DNA of 22,538 nt from Zygnema cylindricum (taxonomy: Eukaryota > Streptophyta > Zygnematophyceae > Zygnematales > Zygnemataceae): contig JBBHKE010002456.1 in the NCBI GenBank assembly GCA_037447655.1, positions 1 through 22,538 of the forward strand, in the 5' to 3' direction. A program made the translations under genes and the position numbers. The number at the start of each line of letters is the position of its first letter. Within the stretch, counting starts at the first letter, position 1. Below are positions 8,801 through 17,677 of this stretch, piece after piece. The notes beneath the pieces were generated by a model, which had not been told where the DNA came from, searched no databases, and was given only the letters and a program-made list of their open reading frames with translations.

Positions 8801-10900
8801 ACTCCTCCACATGTAACTCTTTGTTCCTTGGAGGATGGAAAGGCACTTGTGTCTATCTACGAACAACCGACTCCAAATGCTCGCGTTAGGAGACTGCAGT
8901 TGACTCCACCGGAGATTGTGGCTTTGAATGCGTCAGATGGGACAGTACTTTATGGAGCCATTTACAGGTGCGTTTTTTTTTATTTGCTGTATGTGCTCTT
9001 TCGAAATGGCACTTTAGATAAAGATTGCTGCAACGCTCCCTCTTGAATATTTTTCCCTACGTTTCTGCTTTTGTTTTTGTTTCTCCTTTTATCTGATGAC
9101 CTGAAAGGACTTGAAAGTGGAATGATTTCCTTATACTTTCAAATTGTTATGTATATGGCCATTAAATGACATGAAATTGCATCAAAGTGTTTTTAACAAG
9201 CAGTTGGGTTTATGCTCTATAAAATCATCACATACCTCCACAATTTTTCTGGGTTCTGACTTTTTAAGATACGTCGCTTTTATGTGATTGCCCGAAGTCA
9301 TTTTCCCTTTCGGGATGCTACAATTTCAATTCGTAGACCCTTTGGTTTACCTCAATTGTAAAGTTCCATAAGGTCATTATTACCTTAGTAATAGTAACGT
9401 TAGTATTCTTGAAGAAGAGGATTTTGAGGAGATGTTTTTTGACATTTTAATAAAAAGCTTTTCAGCTGTTTACAATTGAGACCTATGTGATTCCATCTTT
9501 ATCTGCAGGCAGCATGTGAGAGACTTTTGTCAATTAATGTTGAATGTTGTTAAAGAGTGTAAAATCAGCTAGAGGAGGCGAGATGCCTGGCTTAATATAT
9601 GCGGTTGTGAGGGAACATAAGTGGTGTCTACCAGCCAGTTTATGGATTCCTTTTGTTTTCTTTTTGGTTTTTTTTTGGGAAATGCTTGATTTTTTATTTT
9701 TTTTTCATTTTTTTTTCATGTACAGACCTGATCCAAAAGTCTACGGGCCTTCTCCTAATAGAACAGTAGTAAGTGTCTATGGTGGGCCTCATGTACAAAC
9801 TGTCTGCAACACATGGATGACAACGGTGGACATGAGAGCTCAATATCTTCGAAGTAGAGGGATTCTTGTATGGAAGGTGAGAAAACTTGAATTGAAGCCT
9901 TGTGCCTCTTGACTGCTCATTTCATTCCCCTTCGTTGACCTTAATTTCTCATTTTGTACTTGCCGATTTTTTAGGGTTTCCTAGGAACTGTCAATGGCTT
10001 TTGCTGCTGCTGGTGGTATTCTGGATAACTGTTCATTCCTCTTTATTTGTAATGTATTGAAGAAATCAAATTGTCTCGATTTCTTCTTAAGTTATTTTTT
10101 TAATTTGATCAAAATTATTCTATATTCTTACAACTTTCTGAAGAAATCCACATCCACATTTTTTCATTGATAATTTTTTTTCAAGCTGTAAAGCACGGGT
10201 GATTGCAAAAATAGCAGTGGGAATGCTCAGCTTATGTCAAATAGTTATTTGATTATTATATCTATTATTCATGGAGATAAAACTTGAGTTGTTCTCATGA
10301 ATGTGCCATTTTTCGTTTATAACTGCTGTATCCTTGTTCTGACAGCTCGACAATCGAGGGAGTGCAAGACGAGGCTTGAAATTTGAAGGGGCGATTAAAC
10401 ATAACATGGGACAAATTGATGTCGAAGATCAAGAAACAGGTGTTCAATACCTTATTAGCAAAGGATTAGCCGATCCTGGACGAATAGGAATTTATGGATG
10501 GAGTTATGGTGGCTATATGTCCGCCATGGCTCTAGCAAAGTGCCCCCGTCTCTTTAAATGTGCGGTTTCCGGAGCTCCAGTTACGGCTTGGGATGGGTAT
10601 GACACACATTATACCGAGAGATACATGGGACTGCCTAACGCCAACAAAGATGTATATGAACGTAGTTCTGTTATGCATCACGTTAGTTCAATACAAGGTC
10701 GTCTCATGCTTGTCCATGGAATGATCGATGAAAACGTCCACTTTCGACATACTGCTCGACTTATTAATTCGTTAACCGCCGCGGCGAAGGAATATGATTT
10801 GCTCATTTTTCCGGATGAACGACACATGCCTCGTGGTATTAGGGATCGGATGTATATGGAAGAGAGGATTTTTGAGTTTTTGGACAGAAATTTAAGGTGA
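5323..10900 (+). CDS. dipeptidyl peptidase, DPP8/9-like, prolyl oligopeptidase family S9B (six exons, spliced)
   Basis: Join 5323-5802, 6722-6916, 7471-7500, 8012-8967, 9726-9876 and 10346-10900. This gives 2367 nt and 788 residues, with every junction GT-AG and in phase. The family removes N-terminal dipeptides after Pro or Ala. An N-terminal beta-propeller domain (about 60-550) is followed by an alpha/beta hydrolase domain (about 565-788). The nucleophile is Ser657 in GWSYGGY, with Asp732 in GMIDENVHF and His764 in DERHMP. Tyr572 in VYGGP is the likely oxyanion residue. Glu236-Glu237 match the pair that holds the substrate amino terminus in DPP4 relatives. No signal peptide or membrane anchor is visible, so a cytosolic enzyme is likely. 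Colinearity with the Arabidopsis homologue, judged from memory, supports each exon. ATG 5323 is the first ATG after an in-frame stop at 5146. It follows a pyrimidine tract and CAG, so a 5'-UTR intron ending at 5321 is possible. Confidence 0.93.
6603..6727 (+). repeat. duplicated splice-acceptor segment in intron 1
   Basis: GGATTYTGGTTCAGATTTAT occurs at 6603-6622 and 6708-6727 with one mismatch in 20, offset 105. The downstream copy contains the acceptor used for exon 2. The upstream copy keeps TTCAG but is not followed by the exon sequence. Confidence 0.6.
6722..6916 (+). CDS. exon 2 of the dipeptidyl peptidase
   Basis: It encodes residues 161-225, propeller sequence including [20 protein letters not shown] and DELWVV. 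The acceptor is GGTTCAG|ATT and the donor ATA|GTGAGT. A second in-frame acceptor, GTACAG at 6728-6733, would drop four residues (IYVQ). Confidence 0.88.
7471..7500 (+). CDS. exon 3 of the dipeptidyl peptidase, 30-nt microexon
   Basis: It encodes ten residues, [10 protein letters not shown] (226-235), matching the HGLAEYIAQ segment of plant homologues. It is bounded by GATGCAG and GTGAGG. Both borders are in phase 0, so skipping would keep the frame. Confidence 0.85.
8012..8967 (+). CDS. exon 4 of the dipeptidyl peptidase
   Basis: It encodes residues 236-553 plus two bases of codon 554, most of the propeller. It opens with the Glu-Glu pair followed by MERRNGFWW. Other family blocks are [25 protein letters not shown] and GEWMVEQ. 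Acceptor TCTGACAG, donor AG|GTGCGT. Confidence 0.92.
9726..9876 (+). CDS. exon 5 of the dipeptidyl peptidase
   Basis: It encodes residues 554-604, the link into the hydrolase domain. It includes [10 protein letters not shown] (oxyanion Tyr572) and [16 protein letters not shown]. The acceptor ATGTACAG follows a very T-rich stretch. The donor is AAG|GTGAGA. Confidence 0.92.
10346..10900 (+). CDS. exon 6 of the dipeptidyl peptidase, catalytic exon and stop
   Basis: It encodes residues 605-788 and TGA, starting [14 protein letters not shown] after TCTGACAG. All three catalytic triad residues lie in this exon, as does the conserved Asn734 of DENVHF. The C-terminus, FEFLDRNLR, is of normal length for the family. 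Confidence 0.95.
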   Translation, partial: LDNRGSARRGLKFEGAIKHNMGQIDVEDQETGVQYLISKGLADPGRIGIYGWSYGGYMSAMALAKCPRLFKCAVSGAPVTAWDGYDTHYTERYMGLPNANKDVYERSSVMHHVSSIQGRLMLVHGMIDENVHFRHTARLINSLTAAAKEYDLLIFPDERHMPRGIRDRMYMEERIFEFLDRNLR

Positions 10901-11242
10901 TGATGATGTCACAAATACAGCACATTCTGGACAGGAGTGTAGGGTTTATGAGGTGGTGAAGGAAGGGCTTTTGTGCAGAAATTTGAGGTGCTGGTGTAGC
11001 AAAGAGAGAGTATAGACGGGGAAAATTTATCTTTGTATTTGATCCTATATTTTCTCCATAGGAGGTTTTGTGTAAGGTCAAAACCATGAAAGCCAGTTTG
11101 TCGAACACTTTGTGAGATATCTTAGTGGGTTTGGTGATACAAAAAATTTAGAGGGGTCAAACTTAATCAATGTTTTGTGTATACACATGGGCGTACAATT
11201 TGCATTATCTGGATAGGATCTGGAGTTCCCTTCACCTGTTAA
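10901..11242 (+). other. 3'-UTR and downstream flank of the peptidase gene
   Basis: This is non-coding sequence after the stop. No AATAAA is seen close to the stop; the first clear one noticed is at 11676-11681. Plant poly(A) signals are loose, so the transcript end cannot be placed. Confidence 0.4.
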
Positions 11243-11570
11243 TTGGTGCCTGTAATTGCTCCTCTCTTTGACTCTTCCCTCGTCCCGGTCTCATCTCTCC
11301 TCACCATATCTCACTCTCTCTTTCCCTTGCTCCTCTCGTTCACTCTTCCCTCCTTCCTGTCTCTATTTCTCCTTTTAACTCGCAATATCTCTCTCACTTC
11401 CCTTTCTCTCTTTCACTCTTCCCGCCTTCGTCTGTGTGTATCTCTCCCCTTATCTCAACATATCTCTCTCACTTTCCTTCGCTTGTCTCTGTCATTCTTT
11501 CCTCCATCGTTCCTGTCTCACTCTCTCTCTTCCTTTACCTCACCATTCTCCTCTCTCCCTTTCCTCAATG
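11243..11570. repeat. polypyrimidine minisatellite, about 73-bp units
   Basis: An almost pure C/T strand is built from CTCTCT and TTCC runs. A higher-order unit is marked by ACTCTTCCC-like anchors at 11271, 11342, 11415 and about 11494, with ATATCTC(A/T)CTC between anchors. That is about four units of 71-79 bases. Two long Ser/Leu/Phe frames across it are low-complexity artefacts. Confidence 0.6.
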
Positions 11571-11924
11571 GTGATGTCAAAGACATATGCACATCCCAGC
11601 AATCTCCTTTTTGTAGACAACTTCGGTGGGTTTGTATAAAATATGAGAAAAGAACGGAAGTTTTACATATTTGATAATAAACAGAGGGACAAGATATGCT
11701 CTGGCAAATGAGTCAAGCATTAAGTGGTCAGTCAGAAATTTGAAAAGCTGTGCATTTTGCCGGTGGTATTCTCTCTTTCCCTTGGGTTGATTAAAATCCT
11801 CGGTTGTCAATGATGGTTGTATATTTTTAACATGTTGTCTTCCATCCACTTTTAATCTATATTTTTACAAGAACCCACAAGTGAAATTTCCAATGATTGT
11901 ACGTCCAAAAAAACGGGGCCGACT
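11571..11924. other. non-coding, possible poly(A) signal
   Basis: No gene recognised. AATAAA at 11676-11681 could serve as a distal polyadenylation signal for the peptidase transcript, but nothing else supports that. Confidence 0.25.
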
Positions 11925-12500
11925 TTATTAAAAAGCGCGATGGTAAACCATCTGAGAGTCCATGGGAGCAAAAAGAAGGAGCATTGCTAAAACTGAAAAA
12001 CCAAAAGACAGGGGAATAAACAAAAAGGAAAATCAAGGTAAAAACAATGAAAACACGAAAGGATGGTAGGAAAATCGGAAACACCCAAAAAAAAAACAAT
12101 CAAAACCCAACAAACAAAACATCAAAGGAAAAATCCAACATGTGTAAAAAAAAACCCCAACATAACTAAATCTCTAAGGAAGTTGGGATTGGGGTTTGTA
12201 TTTTTGTTTTTGTGAGTTGCCGTGCTTTTCATTTGAGTTAGGGTGCTTTTATTTTCCTTTTTGTTGTTTCCTTTTTTTGGGTGTGTTTTTGTCGCTCTTT
12301 TTGTTTCTTATTGTTGTTTTTCAGTGTTAGTCATGCCACCCCTTTTGTACCCCCAGACTCAGATGGTTTACCATCGTGCTTTTTAATTTATCCTGCATTC
12401 CTAAGGAAAGCAACCACGTAAGTCTCCGAAACCCGGAGGAGCACGAGGAGGGAGTTCCGGAACACGTCGTCGATCCGTAACTATGATATGCTTTAGACAG
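11925..12500 (-). mobile_element. LINE 3'-end fragment, interrupted by a nested insertion
   Basis: Read on the minus strand, this carries the 3' region of the LINE family seen at 13222-15730. The landmark is GATGGTAAACCATCTGAG, also present near 13242 and 19218. The A-rich 3' UTR runs to about 12181. After the insertion at 12182-12400 it resumes with AAGCAACCACGTAAGTC, aligning with 13450-13530 of the longer copy, and fades by about 12500. Only a non-coding tail and a scrap of C-terminal coding region remain. Confidence 0.65.
12182..12400 (+). mobile_element. nested 5'-truncated LINE copy with 8-bp target-site duplication
   Basis: This 219-bp plus-strand piece has the same 3' UTR as its host, ending CAGATGGTTTACCATCGTGC then TTTTTAATTTATCC. 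CTAAGGAA flanks it at 12174-12181 and 12401-12408. Removing the insert plus one repeat gives TCTCTAAGGAAAGCAACC, which aligns with ATCTAGGAAAAGCAACC near 13441 in an uninterrupted copy. There is no poly(A) tail, and truncation falls within the 3' UTR, as in target-primed reverse transcription. Confidence 0.75.
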
Positions 12501-12504
12501 GCAA

Positions 12505-13221
12505 TTAGAGGCCCTTGGTGTCACGTCCTGTGTACTGCTCTCTCCAACGAGTCACCTTTTAACAATGTTCATAAGAAAGACTCCCTGGGCTGTAATAGTG
12601 TGTGATAAGAATATGATACCAACTGTGGTATCAAATAAAAATTGAAATTAAAGCATGATTTATAGCATGTGAATTAAACTCAAGTAAATTCACTAAGCTG
12701 GCTGTTGAGCTACTGTAACGAAGGACCCCGTGGATTGAAAAAATAGTTGTGTGACCGAATTCATCAAATTAGTCGAATTTGATAGTAGTGTAAATTAAAA
12801 GTCAGAAAAACATCAAACAAGTCATAACAAGTTACAGTTCAATTGGCAGAAAATATTTATTGAACTCCAAAGAAACCAGGAAGCACCTAATTGTTGTTTT
12901 CCTACTGGTTTCATGCATTCATTTTTTTTGAAAACATTGCTGAAGCAAGTTCAAATCCCGTAAGTGTCGCCGACAAAAAAATCAATTCTTGATGATTTAA
13001 AATTAGTTTTCAAACCAACTCAGAGTCCGAAAGGGTGACGTTACGAAACAGGCTCATTTTATATTTATATGCATGCATTTACTGGTGATTCTGGTCAGTA
13101 ATCAAAGGAAGTGTTAAAAAAACTATGATTTTCGACAAAACGTACATTCTATTGTACCATTGCTGGCTAATAACTCCAACATAATAGAGCTTGTATATCT
13201 GCATTGTTAGTCTGAAAATAC
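12505..13221. other. non-coding spacer between LINE fragments
   Basis: AT-rich with no convincing coding frame. A B-box-like AGTTCAAATCC at 12949-12959 was considered as a tRNA or SINE trace but has no matching arms. Nothing else was recognised. Confidence 0.35.
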
Positions 13222-13439
13222 GGATAAATTAAAAATCACAATGGTAAACCATCTGAGTCCGGGGGTACAAAAGAGGTGGCATGGCCAAAATTAAAAAAAC
13301 CAGAAGCACGGCAATAAAAAACAAAGAGAGCGACGGGAACACATAAAAAAGGCAAGGAAATTAAAAGCACCCAAACTCAAAAAGAAAAGCACGGCAACTC
13401 ACAAAACTAAAACCACAACCCCAACCCCAGCTCAATTAA

Positions 13440-14190
13440 ATATCTAGGAAAAGCAACCCCGTAAGTCCCCGCAGCCCGGGGGAGCACGTAAAGGGAGTTT
13501 CGGAACATGTCGACGATCCATAACCGCAATAGCCGATCGAAGGAGAATAAAAGTCTGCACTCGCTGTAAAGCCACAGATAAACGTCGACGATAAAAAGAA
13601 GTAAGGAACAAAGGAGGACGGCTCCCAGGTCCCAATGCTTGAAAGCACGTCGAGCACAAATTTGGAGGAACTCATCCAATGTAACCCCCAAACAACCAAA
13701 GATCTCGACCGCCATCGGAATAAAGTCATCCATAGGGTCTCGATGGGCATAATCACGCTCCTTCTCCTTAGCGGCATCTCGAGCTGCCACCCCAACATGT
13801 CGAGCCGCCTGACCAACAACTGTAGCCGAAGTAGGATTCGCCAAAAAAATATCCCCGAAGATGCGACCGGCACCATCGAGCAAAACAACATTGATCCGGC
13901 GCGAGGGAATAATATGAGAAACCTCCCCACGCACAGAAAAGCCCCCTTCCGAAGCGATAGTCGCAACGGCGTCGCGAAGAGTGTCGTGCGCCTAGATCAA
14001 ATCTCCCCCATGGGAGCAACGAATCAAATGGACACCATCGGGCCCCAAGACACGACCCCAGGCACAAACAAGAGAGCCAAATAAAGGAGGATGGGGGAGG
14101 CCAAGGCAAAACCAGAGGGCGGTGGTGAATTGAGCAGGTGAGAATAGGAAAGTGGACAAAATGGATGTAGCAAATAACCAAGACCCACAA
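13440..14190 (-). pseudogene. LINE C-terminal zinc motif and endonuclease-like domain, broken
   Basis: Sense reading passes through VCAWGRVLGPDGVHLIRCSH, then a TAG stop, then AHDTLRDAVATIA, EVSHIIPSRRINVVLL, GRIFGDIFLANPT, KERDYAHRDPMDDFIPMAVE and IFGCLGVTLDEFL. Cys-x-(Cys)-Gly, Asp-x-x-Gly-x-His-x-x-x-Cys, His-Asp-x-x-Arg-Asp and a hydrophobic Asp-rich block is the layout of restriction-like (PD-(D/E)XK) endonuclease tails. Here the second Cys is Trp, and the expected Asp before VVLL is Asn. Endonuclease identity is inferred from layout, not proved. Confidence 0.6.
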
Positions 14191-14294
14191 CTAGGTCCAC
14201 CACAAGATAGAAGACGAGCAAGCGAAGAATCACAGGGAAGCGCCTCTAGAAGCTCGGATTTATTGGCGGCAACAACCCGATCGGATATCGATTC

Positions 14295-15329
14295 CTAAAT
14301 GCGGTCAACGGATTTCGTAACAAGGGCGCAGAGAATCGGCACATCCTCTAGCGCATGGGGAGGAAGAGAACGTGATGCGTCCAATAGAGATCGCTGGAAG
14401 GGGAACAAACCGTCGGAAATCGGGGGGACCACACTAGCTATAACGAGGGTGTCCCCAGCCAGGAAACGGGAAACAGGAGTGGAGGCAATAAGGCACCAAC
14501 TTCCCAAATAGGCAGCGGGAGCAACACGAGCAGTCAATAATAGACGTGATCCCCCCGTAGAGTCAAGGAGGGATGCCTGAATGCGACCCGAGGGCCCAAA
14601 CCTGCGATTGAATGCCCCTCGACCTAACACTGTGTGAAGTACGTCCATGAGGCGCTCATCAAAAGCTGAGAGAGAGGAGATAAACGTCGAGGTGGGAGGG
14701 GAAGTACGAGTAAGGTAAGAAGGGTGGTGGGAGAGACAGTAGGTTAACATAGCAAAAGCCAATTGGGGATCGAGAAGGTGAAGAAGGTCGCCCACGTGGG
14801 CCAGATATGTCTGTAGAGCATCATCAAGAAATTGGGTCACGAAAGTATCCGAACTAAGGGGGTAACGAAGCACACGAACGCCATTGGAGAGAGAAGGATT
14901 TTGAAAACCACGAGGGGGTATAAAGGAAACAAGAATATCCTGAGGGGACCATATAACACACTTCGAATCATGGACTGAAAGGTTGAGTTCGACTAAACTT
15001 TCTTTGAAAAAAACATATGCCAGCACGACTTGTTCCTTAGACCCAATAATGTGCGTATCATTTGCATCTGAAGGGAAAAGGCAAGGGAATGTGGCTGCGG
15101 AAGCACGAAGGGCCCGATAATGGGCGAGGGCGAACAAAGGTTCGCCCATAGGGTCGCCTTGGCGAGTGCTGGTCGTCAAGGAGGGAGGAATGAGATCACC
15201 GTCGGCCAAGAAGGAAAGGCTGGTCAAAGAACAGAAAGCCCTCACAAAGGGGAATAATTGGACAATCGGAGATAAAGCCGCCATAAGCTTAGAAAAAATG
15301 ACGTTCCGATCCACCGTATTGAAGGCCAC
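14295..15329 (-). pseudogene. LINE reverse transcriptase remnant (344 codons)
   Basis: It opens with AFNTVDRN, the tail of RT motif A. RQGDPMGEPLFALAHYRALR (motif B) follows, then the motif C region PSDANDTHIIG, where the usual Ala-Asp-Asp has become Ala-Asn-Asp (codon complement 15060-15062). The rest reads as the thumb and connection region (GVRVLRYPLSSDTF, AAYLGSWCLI). Fingers motifs are absent because sequence jumps from the linker directly to motif A, with a frame change. With motif A truncated and motif C altered it should be inactive. Confidence 0.8.
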
Positions 15330-15631
15330 GTGGATTGAAGGGGGTAAAGGGGAAGTTCTAGGGGGTGGAGAGCTCGAAGGGCCTCAATAGTGGAAGAAGA
15401 TCGGGGTGCAGGAGTGAATGGTTGTAGGGCTGGAACCGCTCGAGAGAGCTTACCAACACGGCCTAAGTAAATTGCTCGACGATAAGAGGCCGGGATTTTT
15501 GATGGCCTATATGGGTGACGCGGTATGAAAGATGCGCTCGATACCCGGTCCTCATTCTCGACGTGGATGGCCTTTCTGTCACCACGAAGGAATCGGCGAT
15601 ATAGTCTCTCTAGCCCCACTACCCACTCCAC
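15330..15631 (-). pseudogene. LINE ORF segment upstream of the RT core
   Basis: It includes YRRAIYLGRVGKLSRAVPAL and TIEALRALHP, a pattern found between the N-terminal part and the RT of related LINE proteins (a G-x-hSRAhxAL-type linker). It is in a different frame from the RT portion. The boundary at about 15330 marks the internal deletion. Confidence 0.6.
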
Positions 15632-15803
15632 GACCTGAAAGGACTAGAACCCAGAGAGAAAACATAAGAAGAAGGTGTTAAGGAGCAATGTCCGTCCGTC
15701 GGGTTTGAAGAAATGTGGGACAAGGGGAGGTGGAGGGCATCTTGTGTTGTAATTTGAAATCTTTATATTCAATAGATAGGGTTGTGAGAGGAGACCAAAA
15801 AGA

Positions 15804-15856
15804 CTTAGAATATTTTCTAAGTAGTTTTATGTAATACTTACCTTTATTAGTATTAC
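15804..15856. repeat. two adjacent hairpins
   Basis: CTTAGAA/TTCTAAG (15804-15810 and 15815-15821, loop 4) is followed by GTAATACT/AGTATTAC (15831-15838 and 15849-15856, loop 10). Both stems are perfect. Confidence 0.5.
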
Positions 15857-15971
15857 AGTAGCAAGAGTATAGTAGAGTGTATTGTACCTTTGCAGGTTTT
15901 ACGGAGTGGCGCCGACACGCGTCACGCAGTAGACAATTGGAATCGCTGGATCAGACGGAATGAATCTGGTC

Positions 15972-16128
15972 CGGATACTTTGGAAAACATATGGTACGGT
16001 ATATTTGGAATCGTATGGATATTTTGGAAATAAATGCGACGGGACATTTCTATGATCATTGATTGGAAACGTCTGGATATTTCGGAAATGTTTGGTATGG
16101 TACGTTTTATGATCATTGATTTCGAGTC
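15972..16128 (+). repeat. degenerate tandem repeat, period 58
   Basis: GGATA(C/T)TTYGGAAA-type starts at 15972, 16017 and 16075. TATGATCATTGATT occurs at 16051 and 16109. The last two units align over 58 bases. Confidence 0.5.
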
Positions 16129-16143
16129 GTGTCGACGGACGCG

Positions 16144-16216
16144 ATTCACCTGGGACCACAAGCGTGATTCACGTGGGACCACAAGTGACGAAACATAATT
16201 CACGTGGGACCACAAG
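16144..16216 (+). repeat. three copies of a 19-bp G-box-containing repeat
   Basis: ATTCAC(C/G)TGGGACCACAAG occurs at 16144, 16167 and 16198, spaced 23 and 31 bases. The second and third copies hold CACGTG, the plant G-box core. Chance enrichment by duplication is as likely as regulatory use. Confidence 0.5.
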
Positions 16217-16975
16217 TGACGAAGCACTCAAGTGCTTTGTACTACACTACGACAGTCGGTTGGACTTTAGCGACCACCGTGACTAAGCACCTGGAACGTT
16301 TATTGTACGGTTCGCCATTTGCAAATATTTGAATAACATTGTTTTATAGTTTAGTGTAATAAAAATTAGTGTTTCATTAATAAGGTTTTTGGAAAATAAT
16401 AATTAGGTTTTTGGAGGTACTCACGGTACAGTAAAATACAGACTGGATACTTTGTCATTAGTCATGATAGTACTTTTGTATATTCACCCGTATTAGTGTG
16501 ACCAGTAGATACTGTGCGTATATAGTTTAGGACTTAGACAATTTTGTATCATCGAGTTTTGGGATTATGACATCTTAAGGGCAGTTTTTGGGAAGCTTTC
16601 AGGAGTTATATCTTATGGTCTACTGGGTCATTTGGGTTGCAATTTTGGGAATCGTCAGTTTACTTTGTCGTGTATCACTGTAGGAAATTTGAAGCCTTTT
16701 GAGTCATATTTTGTGTAAGCTGAAAGTTGGATGTTGAGTAGGTGCTTGATAGTTTCTGCTGTTTTCATGTTTACTTCCACTACTACTGCTGGTTCTCCTT
16801 CTGCAACTGTGGTTGTAGAACAACATCTTGTACTATTGTCCGTAAGGCCATAGGAATACGGTTGTACAATCGCGGGCGAGGGGCTCCCATATCATAAGCC
16901 CCGAAAACATATAACTCACTGACAAAATTCTAGTCAATTCTAGTCATCATCTGTGGGGCCGGACATGAGTGTGGT

Positions 16976-17190
16976 CTATGACGATTGTGGAGAGGTGATA
17001 CACGAAGGACCACCAAGGGCTTTACAATGTCGACAACTTGGTGTATGACGGGAAATACCGGCACTAGCGGCAAAAAGGTTGTGACACCCAGGACATTCCA
17101 AACGCCTAGAGGGTTGTTTACAAGGTTTGGGTGGAGGTGGGGGGGGGGGGAGAAGGGGAAAAGAAGTGCTTCCGGACATGGTCAATAAGT
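16976..17190 (-). pseudogene. LINE ORF N-terminal fragment with CCHC zinc finger
   Basis: From a Met codon at complement 17177-17179 the frame reads MSGSTSFPLL, a run of seven prolines (from the 12-base G run at 17139-17150), then LECPGCHNLFAASAGISRH and TPSC. Spacing Cys-x2-Cys-x12-His-x3-Cys is a zinc finger of the kind found at the amino end of R2-like LINE proteins. It stops at complement 16976-16978. Its position on the sense-upstream side of the 13222-15730 copy suggests it is that element's 5' end, split off by the intervening segment. Confidence 0.55.
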
Positions 17191-17431
17191 CAAAGAAGCC
17201 ATGGGAATTGAGAGTGTGAGAGGAAGAGAAAACGTGGGAGAGGAAAAGGAAACATGTGTGATGGATGGTAAAATTTTTGGTGGGGCCAGAAAATAACATA
17301 AAGTTTGATGCCGAAAAAGAGAGGGGGGGGGGGGGAGGGGAGAGAGGGAAAGAGGGAGGGGAGGGGGGGAAGAGGGGGAGGAAGAGGGTACAAGTATCGG
17401 TTTTTTGATGTGTAAGGGGTATAGGGAGGGG

Positions 17432-17466
<35 letters not shown>
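17139..17466 (+). repeat. G-rich tract with homopolymer runs of 12, 13 and 32
   Basis: Pure G runs occupy 17139-17150, 17323-17335 and 17435-17466, with GGGGAGGGG-type sequence between the last two. On the minus strand these make proline-rich pseudo-frames. The tract lies upstream of and overlaps the LINE N-terminal fragment, so it may include that element's 5' UTR. Length in the assembly is uncertain. Confidence 0.7.
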
Positions 17467-17467
<1 letters not shown>

Positions 17468-17505
17468 GGGAATGTCAAGAAAAAAGTTTTTTTTTCCGAG
17501 TGATT

Positions 17506-17534
17506 GTGTATGTGTGTGTGTGTGCGTGTTTGTG
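17506..17534 (+). repeat. short GT microsatellite
   Basis: An interrupted TGTGTGTG run lies just downstream of the G-rich tract. Confidence 0.5.
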
Positions 17535-17677
17535 CGGATGATGTTTGGAACTCGCTATATGGGGGTATGGGGAGTCTTGTGATTTATTGGAGCAGGGGGG
17601 GGAGGCTAGTAATGACATAGAGGGGTCGCACCTATGGTTTCGCCGATGTGCGTGCGGTTGGCAGCGACTGCAGGCTA

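Larger units (their letters stand above)
13222..15730 (-). mobile_element. defective non-LTR retrotransposon (LINE), longest copy
   Basis: In sense order (right to left) there is a linker region (15631-15340), reverse transcriptase from part of motif A onward (15329-14295), a zinc-motif and endonuclease-like C-terminus (about 14190-13440) and a 3' UTR ending GGATAAATT (complement, 13222). Frames shift between parts, a TAG stop lies at complement 13992-13994, and the RT fingers before motif A are missing. There is no poly(A) tail. The REL-endonuclease-like end suggests an R2-like or other early-branching lineage rather than L1, which carries an N-terminal APE endonuclease. The copy cannot mobilise itself. 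Confidence 0.75.
15735..16860. other. non-coding segment splitting LINE parts; possible LTR-retrotransposon leader
   Basis: LINE similarity fades near 15730 and LINE N-terminal sequence reappears beyond 16900. In between lies TGGCGCCG at 15907, which matches the first eight bases of some plant primer-binding sites. Two hairpins lie just before it, followed by tandem repeats and a small plus-strand frame from ATG 16768 that stops within 30 codons. No second LTR was found, so the LTR interpretation is weak. Confidence 0.25.

Noticed and set aside
10884-10994. Apparent duplication of the end of the coding region in the 3' UTR
   Set aside because: Only about 17 bases with mismatches are shared (CAGAAATTT(A/G)AGGTG), too little to call.
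11243-11674. 143-codon plus-strand frame
   Set aside because: It is a translation of the polypyrimidine minisatellite, with only Ser/Leu/Phe/Pro low complexity.
12940-12975. B-box-like AGTTCAAATCC suggesting a tRNA or SINE
   Set aside because: The flanking bases cannot pair as a T-arm stem, and no anticodon or acceptor arms are visible.
13635-14084. 149-codon plus-strand frame
   Set aside because: It lies antisense to the LINE endonuclease-like region, whose minus-strand reading matches other copies.
17182-17478. Proline-rich minus-strand frames
   Set aside because: They come from G homopolymers and have no domain.
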